A DNA stretch of 64,000 bases from positions 3,472,001-3,536,000 of the forward strand of contig JANFOG010000002.1 in NCBI GenBank assembly GCA_024336345.1, given 5' to 3'. The notes under the pieces were generated by a model, which saw only the letters and a list, made by a program, of their open reading frames with translations, did no database searches and was not told the DNA's origin. Positions within the stretch are counted from its first letter, which is position 1. Each line of letters starts with the position of its first letter. Of the stretch, positions 23,733 to 32,447 are shown piece by piece. This DNA comes from Mariannaea sp. PMI_226 (lineage: Eukaryota > Ascomycota > Sordariomycetes > Hypocreales > Nectriaceae). The position numbers and the translations under genes were made by a program.

Positions 23733-23983
23733 TTAAGCCACAGGGACTATGGGCGATGCGACAGTGTTGCGCTTCGACTCAGCCTTCGCCTTGGAAGCAG
23801 TTTTTGTGACGGCATCTTTAGCAGGGGGCTTGGCCGCGATGAGAGGAGGCTGAGGCTCGCCCAATCTGCGGTCGAGTTCCTCTTGAGGAGTAGAGCTGGG
23901 GCATCAGATATGTCAGTCATGGTGCTCGTGAGCGGATTTGGGAGAGGGAAGGAGGAGGAAGCATACACTACCCAGCAGAGCAT
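23733..23983 (-). CDS. small conserved-looking protein, 59 residues, two exons
   Basis: Unrecognised small protein reconstructed across an intron. Exon 1 is 23983-23967 (17 nt, MLCWV plus two bases). The 71-nt intron 23966-23896 has a GTATGC donor, a CTGAC-type branch region (ATGACTGACA) and a CCCAG acceptor. Exon 2 is 23895-23733. The join is in phase and yields MLCWVVSTPQEELDRRLGEP, then a Pro/Ala/Lys-rich tail ending SPIVPVA. The ATG has a favourable context (CAACATG). Composition after the junction (alternating Lys, Ala, Glu; no stop) differs sharply from the intron frame, which supports the splice. There is no signal peptide or transmembrane segment. Function unknown; the N-terminal MLCWV with one Cys might be a contact or modification site, which is a guess. 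Confidence 0.7.
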
Positions 23984-25474
23984 GTTGAGTTTTAGTAGTA
24001 ATTGATAGTAGGTTGGTGTATAGTAGGTTTTCCTGCCTTGTAGGCTCGATTGTTTTGCTTAATGGGCTTGATTGCTTTTATGCTTGAGAAGCAGTGGAGA
24101 ATGAAGTATATTCAATGAGGTCTGGAGGATAGAGAATGTTGCAACGAGGTGAAGTATCTTGGGAACTTTATATAGTTCCCTTCTTCAGCCCTCAGAGAGC
24201 TTTCTTGGAGCTTTTCTCAGCTATCAAAGTGGAGGCCGAACCGGAGCTCACTCGAGCTCGGTTCACACGGCCGGGCCGTCACCGGGATCCAAGGTCTTAA
24301 CTGGGAAGGATGGTAGCGAGCAAGGGTGGCCCTTGGGGATTGGACTTGGTGCTCCCAGGTTCAAGGTGTAGCCCTTGCCGCTCGCTGACGTCGCTATGGG
24401 TCACAAAAGAGGTCATAGAGGTCACCTGCGGGGAAAGTTGATGGCTGGAGGATGTGTTGCACCGGCATCGCAGCCGGTCCGACCGGAGAAGGTGTAGGTA
24501 TGTGACGTTGAGAAGGGTCATGTGGTGGTTTATTTGGGAGGAGGTGATCTTTTTTCACGGTCTAGTAAAGTTGATCATAGCGAGGGACGATCATGGCGAC
24601 GCTAGAGCGAGGAGCGAGAAGCTCTTGGGGAAGGACCTTGGGAGGATTCTGTTGTTAGTGGGGATTTTTTTTTATCTGTAATGAAATCTACGGAGTGAAT
24701 TTTTCTGAGAGATGGAAGTAATGTACAATAAGTGAAGCTGGCTGTTGTGGCAGCAAAAGTGACTGGCTGGCGAGCGAGGTGGTTTATGTTTATTCATAGA
24801 GGCGGCTCTGCTAAATAACAGTTGTTGCAGTCATCCTTCACAAATTACTACCCGGTATAAGGACAAGAAAAGTAAAGAATTTTTTTTTCCTATTTCCATT
24901 ATTAACACCGTTGTCCGGAATGACTACTGTGATCACTGTGCAACGCCGTGGACTGACCAGGATCCCACGGTTTTTTACGTCGTACTCATGACATGATACG
25001 TGAGGTGAGTCGACTTTCGGAGCTTCATCAAAAAGTGGAACCTCCAGGCCCAGTCCAGCTCAAGCACCCTCGTTCTCTCCTCCGTAGCCGTCCGCATCTG
25101 GACGCTTCAATGTGGGGACTGGAAGAAAGGGAAAATATGGACATGCCGGAGAAGAAATGGACCCGGGCCCGGACTCGAGCCGCCCCGGTCAAATTTATCA
25201 AGTTTACATAAGCCAAGACTGGCAAGATTTCTGTTGCAGAGCAAGGTGAGAAAGGTGAGCCAGGTGAGCGATAGAGAACGGTGGGGCTGCTTCCGTCCTA
25301 ATCGCGCGCTACTATTGGCTAAACCTCTATCCTCACCGAGGAGGGGCATCCAAAAAATTATTGCCGTAGTAAATGTTTCCCTTGGCCATCACCACCGGGT
25401 TCCTCCTCTCACCTTTTTCTTGCGACAAGGAATAGAGCACATACCTGTTCATTCTTTCTCCGTCGCCCTTCACC
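23984..25474. other. intergenic region between small gene (-) and RPC40 (+)
   Basis: Divergent upstream region of about 1.5 kb without a supported gene. It includes an imperfect GC-rich inverted repeat at 24238-24264 (GAACCGGAGCTC facing GAGCTCGGTTC) followed by CGGCCGGGCCG at 24268-24278. A CCAAT box in reverse orientation (ATTGG) lies at 25314-25318, about 160 bp before the RPC40 start. ORFs at 24297-24681 and 24993-25349 have no family features. Confidence 0.45.
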
Positions 25475-26739
25475 ATGCATCCCACAGAGCAGGCCGCGTG
25501 GAAGACCGTCGATGCGGAAACACTCGAGCGTCGTAATGTATGTGGTTTTATGTCCACCAGTTACTCCTACTCCCCCAATTCTTTTCCTCGCTTCTGGCGC
25601 ATTGCTTTGCTTTGTAAAATCTGTTCCGCTAAAGCTAAGAACCAAAAAAAACTTGATAGACCGTCAATATCAACCTCGAGACCGTTACAAACAATTCCTC
25701 CACCGACTACCCAGGCCACTTCCCCGGTGAAGACCACGAATTCAAGATTGAACGCTTCCGCGATGCCTTCTCCATCAACTTCCACCAGAACGACCAGTTC
25801 CTGTCCTCCTTCTCGCTAGTCGGCATCGACGCTTCAATCGCAAACGCCTTCCGCCGCATTCTTCTCGCCGAGATCCCCACGCTTGCTATCGAGAATGTTT
25901 ACATTGAGAACAACACCTCCGTCATCCAGGACGAGGTCCTCGCTCACCGTCTCGGTCTCATCCCCTTCAAGGGTGGCCGTGAAGGCCTCCAGAACTTCCT
26001 CAAGTGGCACAAGAAGCCAGAGCCCGGCGAGGATCCATATGCCGGATGCTTTGACTGGAACACGGTCCGTCTCGAGCTCAACATTGAGTGCACCGTGAAC
26101 GAGGACGCAGCCCCCACCGAGAACGATCCTCATAAGGCCTACCACAACGCCCACGTCTATGCCAAGGACATCGTCTTCGTGCCCACAGGAAAGCAGGTCG
26201 AGTACTTTAGCGGCGAGGATGCCATCCAGCCCACCAACCCGGATATCCTCATCGCCAAGCTGCGACCCCGACAGAGCATCAACCTTGCCATGCACATGCA
26301 CAAGGGCATTGGCGCCGACCACGCCAAGTTCTCACCGGTAGCCACGGCCTCATATCGTCTCCTGCCCACCATCAACATCACAAAGCCCATCCTGGGCGCT
26401 GACGCCACCAAATTCGCAAAGTGCTTCCCCGCTGGCGTCATCGGCCTGGAAAAGGTCACCAAGAAGGAGGCTGCGCAGAAGGGCAGCGGCTACGAGGGCC
26501 ACGAAGGCGACCTCAAGGCCGTGGTAGTTGACTCCATGAAGGACACCGTTAGCCGCGAGTGTCTCCGCCACGAGGAGTTCCAGGGCAAGGTCAAGCTTGG
26601 CCGGAGGAGAGACCATTTCATCTTCTCGATTGAGAGCACAGGACAGTGGGACAGCGACGAGCTCTTCCTCGAGTCTATCAAGCACATGAAGCTCAAGTGC
26701 AAGAAGCTCGAGCAGCAGGTGCTCAACATGGCGCGGTAG
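25475..26739 (+). CDS. RPC40: RNA polymerase I and III subunit Rpc40 (AC40)
   Basis: Predicted 380-residue alpha-like subunit shared by RNA polymerases I and III; with Rpc19 it forms the assembly platform equivalent to the bacterial alpha dimer. Exons are 25475-25537 and 25660-26739, phase 0 (LERRN-TVNINLE). The RPB3/RpoA D-type dimerisation fold is clear: SFSLVGIDASIANAFRRIL, then IENVYIENNTSVIQDEVL (the classic alpha motif) and HRLGLIPF, with an insertion domain, and the C-terminal helix ESIKHMKLKCKKLEQQVL. Length matches the yeast protein (335) plus modest loops. The leader is pyrimidine-rich. It is convergent with UBA3. Confidence 0.95.
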
Positions 26740-27113
26740 TAGTCGGGGTGATCTTTTTTGGGAAATGGATAATGGTTGAGAATCAAACCGGTGTTACTTT
26801 TTGCTTTGTATACTATTATTTTCGTTAAGGCTTTTCTTTTTGCTCAGTTCGGGTAGACAAAACATAAAAAAGGAAATGATACCACGACCACCACTGCCTC
26901 AAATTTTCAAAAATTGTGAGTATTCTCTTTCATTTCGTTTACCTACGTGAACATGCGTGTCTACTCTAGGCGAAGTTTTATTTTCATGTTACAAATCGTC
27001 GTACTCCAAAACGCCTCCGGCCGCCAAAAAGCAGAATGCATCAACCTAAAAAGTCAACTCGATGAAAACTCCATTTCCCATACTACTTTGTATGTGCTAC
27101 GTCACATTCAGGC
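26740..27113. other. convergent 3' region RPC40 / UBA3
   Basis: 374 bp separating two 3' ends. AT-rich, with no supported gene; probably both 3' UTRs. Confidence 0.5.
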
Positions 27114-28669
27114 CTATTCTTTGAACCTGAAGTAAAAGTTGAATTCCAGAGGGAAGGCGGGGTCGGTGACGACAACCTGCTGACCATTCTCGAGTCCCAG
27201 TTCACTCAGCGTTTTGTTCAGGTTGGGACGTGTCTTCTCCTCGAGACCTGGAGGAAATTGCATGTACAGAGTCTTGCTTTCGGCACGGATTGACGGTTTC
27301 TTCAGCTGAGCTTCAGGTCGAACAGCGAACGAGTCCAGGAGGTCTTGCAGAGTGGACTTTGGATCAACTTCGAGGGGGCGAGACTGTCGACCGCAGACTG
27401 GACAGTCGTCCTTCTTCTCATGCTTGAATGTATACGTGTAGATACTCTCGTTACCAGAGTACATGGTGTAGTTGTTCTCGAAGCCCAGGCAAGGCGCTGA
27501 CGTCGTCGCAATTTTGAAGGCCTCATTACAACAAGCGGCAGCGATGATGGCGTTTGTAGAGGCGATGGCAGGAATGATATTCTTGATAGTGCCCTGGGTC
27601 AGTGAATACGTCACACCAGGGATGCCAAACTCTTGAGCTCGGGTCAACGCCTTCTGGTATAGCCAGGTGACGTGCTCGGGATCATCCTTGTCGAGCTTGG
27701 GAAAGGGTTTCTCTTGATCCCAAGCGATAATGTGTGCCCACTCGACACAGTGCTCGGGCTGTCGGGGAATCGATGCGATGGTGCATAGGGGCACTGCGGC
27801 ACGTGGGGCATGCATGTCAAGCTGGCATTCAATGCAAGAAGTGATGGATGGGAAGATGACACGAGCTTGGCCCTTGAAGCCCTCCGTGCCTCCGTCAATG
27901 AGAGGCTTGATTCCGTCGGGATCCTCCGCCTCTTCAGCAATAGACACAAGCATGGCGTTAATCCACCGTCGAGCTTCGATGCTGTCTAATCCGCAGACAA
28001 CCAACTGGAACTGCTTATAGAACTCCTCGTCAAAGTCTTGAATGCGGTTGTTATGAGCTGTGATTTTGACACCCTGAACGCGCTTCTGTACGAATTCTGC
28101 GGCAACTTCGGCCTTGTATTTGCCAACATCATCTTTTCGGAAGAGGAATTGGCGGTTTAGGTTGGAGATGTCGATGGTGTCTGGAAGTCGAGTGAGCGGA
28201 GTCGATCTGGTTGTGGGTTGGGAGAGATAGACAAACCCATATCTATCACATGGATGTCCTTGAAGTTAGACATGGCAAGATTTTTGAGAATCTCGCATCC
28301 CAGTCCGCCGGCGCCACTGGAGTGTTGGGTTAGTACGTCAAGGAGGAGAGTCGTCGTGAGACTTTGCGATTTGCGATGCGAGGGTGGTTCGATGAACGTA
28401 CATTACTCTTGATAGTGGATGATTAGCATGCTATTCAGTACCTAGTTGAACATAATTGCGTACAGAATCTTGAATTTATCAAATTGGGCCAGGAACTCCT
28501 CGCCAACTGCATCGGGATCTGTAAAAGGGCCGGCATTCTTGCGGATGTGGTTGAGATACCTCCTAGAGCTATGTTAGCCGGGAGGGGTTCAGCCTAAAAG
28601 GGTAGCTGTGAAAGAGCAGTTGTACCATCGCGTTTGTTGATCGACAGTGCGCGTATCTACACTCATCAT
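27114..28669 (-). CDS. UBA3: NEDD8-activating enzyme E1 catalytic subunit Uba3
   Basis: Predicted 431-residue catalytic half of the NEDD8 E1; with Ula1/AppBP1 it adenylates NEDD8/Rub1 and passes it to Ubc12 for cullin modification. Exons on the minus strand are 28669-28626, 28562-28464, 28407-28402 (6-nt microexon), 28316-28237 and 28180-27114; all phases close to a single frame. The adenylation domain has [14 protein letters not shown] (residues about 47-60), whose Val-Ile come from the microexon, and [19 protein letters not shown]. Zinc ligands CIEC (192/195) and CPVC (336/339) are present. The catalytic Cys is Cys209 in VPLCTIA. A ubiquitin-fold domain forms the C-terminus. Two ATGs open the frame (28669, 28666). 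It is divergent from TEL2. Confidence 0.94.
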
Positions 28670-29090
28670 CTTCTAGTATGTTTCGGGAAAGGGTTTGCAG
28701 GGAGGTAGAGGAGAGCACTTTATGTGATTGAGATTGAAGGTAGTGGAGGGGACGGAGGAGGAGGAGAAACGAATAGTCAACCACAGACTCGTTGGCAGGC
28801 AGGGTCGTCAGATGGGAAGCTGTGCGCGGTGAGACGAGGTGAAGGCCGGTAAAGGTGGGGTTGCTTCTCGGTGTGCGGTGGGTAGGTGCCTGGTGGTTGC
28901 CTGCTTAAAGTTAGGAGCCTCCCATCAGCCATCATTTATTCAATTAGTGGGGGCCAGCGACTACGAGCATCATGATCAAGCTTCAAATCTTCAACAACAG
29001 ATAGCTCCTCCGAACTCGGTCAACTTCTTTCAACTACAGCACATGAGTGCTTCTGCCTGTGCTAAACTCATAATTGAAAGTTTGTAAAAC
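28670..29090. promoter_or_regulatory. divergent promoter region UBA3 / TEL2
   Basis: 421 bp between the two start codons, short enough for a shared bidirectional promoter. No ORF of note. Several purine-rich stretches near 28740-28770 are pyrimidine-rich on the UBA3 strand, consistent with its leader. Confidence 0.55.
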
Positions 29091-32000
29091 ATGAACGACC
29101 TTTTTACTCGAGTCAGCACGACGTACTTCAAAGAAAGCGTCCAGCATGAGCCGCTGCTTACAGAGGTCAAGCCCACAGCATCTAAACCAGATCAGAGAGT
29201 ATGGACTGTGTCTTCAGTCGATGATGCTCTAACCATCTTGAAGGATCAACCAGGCTATGACGCACTGATCAAAGTTCTCTCATTTCTCAACAACGATGAG
29301 CCAGCGGCAGATGGCTTCCGGTTGCACGTCCCCGGTCCTAAGAGTGCCTCTGTTGTGAACCTCCTGGTCTCAGAAATTGCTCCCAACTACTGGACTTTAC
29401 TATTAGAGGGCTCCTCTGAGAGCAATCATCAAACTGGAATCTCGGGAGTTAGGGACACCGAGCTTTTTCTCAGTTGTCTGCGCAGCGTCACCGCACTTAA
29501 TGCTATCCTTATCCAAATCAAAGTGCTGATACAAGAAGCTCATGCTGGTGGGAAAGAAGCTAAACGAAGCCATGTTTCGTTAAACTTGGGGCTCTTCCTC
29601 GATTTGTTGGCTGCTATCTTGCAAGGTTACGAGTCCGTTCGCAGTATATGGTCGTCCTCAACCCAGTATCTTTCCAACGCCTCGCTACGGTGGGCACAGT
29701 CTCAGAAACTTGCATCTTTACTCACCAATGGCCAAGTGGTATCCGTAGCTGCCGAGGCTTTGGAGATTATAGAACGTGATAAATCCCGCTCTGAGGTGCT
29801 GTGGATTACTGAAGGAGTCGCTTATAGCCAGTGGCTAGGGCAGAACATCACATCTTGGGCGAAGACATTGCCTCAAAATGAGGAACTGAGTTTCTGCTCT
29901 GAGCTTTTTCACAGATCTTTGTCACTAAACCACTCAGGTAGGAACCCAGGTAACCGACTCTCTCCGTTACTAACCCTTCGACAGAAACTCTTATTAAGTC
30001 TGTTATTGATGGTTGTCTCCTCACCAAGCCAGAGCCTAGCACTTCCTTTACGCAGATCGTCTTCTCGCGGTCAAGGAATATCAAGAAGGTGTTAGACATC
30101 ATCTTGCTACATCTTTCTAAAAAGTTTTTATCCCACATCCACCCTGCCGACGTTTCCCCAAATGAGAATATCTCTGCAGTTGTTACCATCCTGACGGCCT
30201 TAGTTCTGAGCGATTCAGAGAGGAAGATTGCACTCGCTACTTGGTGTGTTTCCTCATCAGGTGCGGGACTAGGAGACGGGATCGGAATCCGACGTGCAGT
30301 ACTAGCAACTTTGGCACAAGATACGGGAGCCATTCCTACCATTGCTATGGTGCTTTCGCAAAGCCTTGCTCGATTTGGTGACAAGCTATATATCAAACAT
30401 GCTGCAATATTGCAACAGAACGGTACCGTGAATATTCATTGGCAAGCGATAGCACATCGTACTAATTGTGGGTTAGTGCACACGGAGGTGCTGCTTCTTG
30501 CAGCCGGCTACGTACACAGATTATCGCCCATCAAGCTCACCATGCTGTTGAGGGGGTGCTCTTACATGAGCATTATTTCGAATAGAATTGGTGCTACGCA
30601 GCAGAGGGCTCGATTCCTTGGGCTGGTGGTCGGAGAATCCCTCTCAGCCCTTATCGACGCCAAAGAGACCAAATTAAACTTCCAGATGGAGGAAACGGAG
30701 ACCGAGGAAGCGCAACAGCTCAAGCAACTTACCAGACTCGCTGATCAACCTGGGCCTGTCGACCCCATTCTGTCCAATTTCTCAACACAGACGCCAACAA
30801 GTTCCTCACAGTCTATAGTATCTACTCCAAAGTCGATCGTGAAAAAGGTGAAAAAGGTGAAACCGAAGCAACAGCCTCCTATCTCTGCGGTAAAACCACG
30901 AGCCATTATTGAGGAGATTGACTCATCTTCGGATGAAGATGAGGACGACCTCGTCCCATATGAAAAAGACTCTGACCCCGAAGATTCTGATGAGGACGCA
31001 ACCCTTGTCCAACGAAATAAGCCCAAAGCACCAGTTTATGTTCGTGATCTCATAAACTTCCTCCGCGACTCAGAGTCCTACGATAAACAAAAACTTGCTC
31101 TTCAGACAGCTCCATTGCTTATTCGACGCAAAGCAAACTATGGTACTGAAGTGAGCTCGCACGCTAATGAATTGGCCGGGTTGCTTGTGGGAATCCAAGA
31201 CAAGTTTGATATCAGCGACTTCGACGATTTGAAACTTCAGGGAATGGTGGCCCTTGTCGTCTCACAGCCCAAGACAATGGCGCCTTGGTTTGCACGTACC
31301 TTTTTTGAAGGTGATTACTCGCTCTCGCAACGGACATCGGTTCTAATAACACTCGGCTTATCCGCGCGCGAACTTGCTGGCTTCGACGTATCGCAATATC
31401 AATCCGCTGCTCAATTTCCTTCCAAACGGCTACATCAGAAGATGGAGCAACTTTACCTGGAGCAATCTAACAATACACAAGAACCTTCATCATCCCGACT
31501 TAAGGCTCTCCCGCCCAGCGCCCTAGACAATATTACCCAGTCACTCACTACTTCTTTTCTTGCCCCTCTTGCTGCCGAAGCTGCGGATGCCACCACAGGC
31601 CCTGATATCCTCAAACTAGAGAGTTTCACTGCTCGATATAAGTCTACCACCAAAGTAAAACCCCGTGTCCGCGCCATACCAAACACCACTGCCGCGTTGC
31701 TAGCCACCTCTTTCTTCTCGCCACTCACAGCACATTTCCAAATGGCTCTCCGCTCTTTGAAGCCGATCATATTAAACCCTGCTCTGCTGTCGCTCTACCT
31801 CCAGACACTTGGTATCGTTATCCACGCTGCAGGCCCATCAACCCTGTCGCTTCCACAACTGACTTCTGAGCTCTGGGACTTGCTTCTTGGCGTAAGGGTT
31901 CATGTGTTGGGAGATGTGAGCGGCATGAAAGGATGGTTCGTGGCCATGGCATCCCTGTTAGAAGTCAACGGAGGTGATATGCGCCGAATATGTGAAACTC

Positions 32001-32182
32001 AAGGAAGAGAACTGGTGGAGACTCGAGAATGGGTTGCCATGGTATTCGAGAGGACGCGAGGAGAGGACGACGGAGAGGAGAACGAGGTCAAAATGCTCGC
32101 TGCCGGTGTTCTCATCAAGCTTGGTGAAGCTATTGAGAAATATCAAGCAGTCATGATGGGCGAGATGATTGGATTCAGTTAG
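29091..32182 (+). CDS. TEL2: Tel2/TELO2 homologue, PIKK-stabilising TTT complex subunit
   Basis: Predicted 1014-residue HEAT-like helical protein. Tel2 with Tti1 and Tti2 acts with Hsp90/R2TP to mature the PI3K-like kinases (TOR, ATM/Tel1, ATR/Mec1). Exons are 29091-29937 and 29985-32182; the 47-nt intron has branch site TACTAAC and joins in phase (NHS-ETLIKS). The most diagnostic part is the conserved C-terminal block at residues about 634-755, with YVRDLINFLRD, APLLIRRKANYGTE, DLKLQGMVALVVSQP and GDYSLSQRTSVLITLGLSAREL. Just before it is an acidic Ser/Asp/Glu stretch (SSSDEDEDDLVPYEKDSDPE, quoted in part). In mammals a comparable acidic serine stretch is phosphorylated by CK2 and binds R2TP; equivalence here is an inference. 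Confidence 0.92.
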
Positions 32183-32447
32183 TAATCATGCTTATATCTG
32201 TGGTAGGCACAAGGCGCAAACGGGAGAGGGACAGGAATATTTTATTTCATGCTTCTTGGAATTACTTAGATGTCATAAACGGCGTGAGTGCTGGCTCCAA
32301 TTCATCTCCGTCTCAATAATCCTCAGTTCCATCTTTGCTTTCTTCAATTACATAGCCACTCCCGAATTTCATAGCCCCGTGCGTCTTGTGAGATAACCGA
32401 TATCCCAACTGCTGAATTCTTGCCAAGAAGTGACATCTATGTTTCAA

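Noticed and set aside
25140..25200. Possible tRNA T-arm (GGCTCGAGTCC on the minus strand)
   Set aside because: No matching acceptor, D or anticodon arms could be folded around it.
28464..28562. UBA3 model without the microexon (direct join of exons 2 and 4)
   Set aside because: It is in frame but lacks the two hydrophobic residues before the Gly loop, unlike the E1 family; other acceptors give stops or frameshifts.
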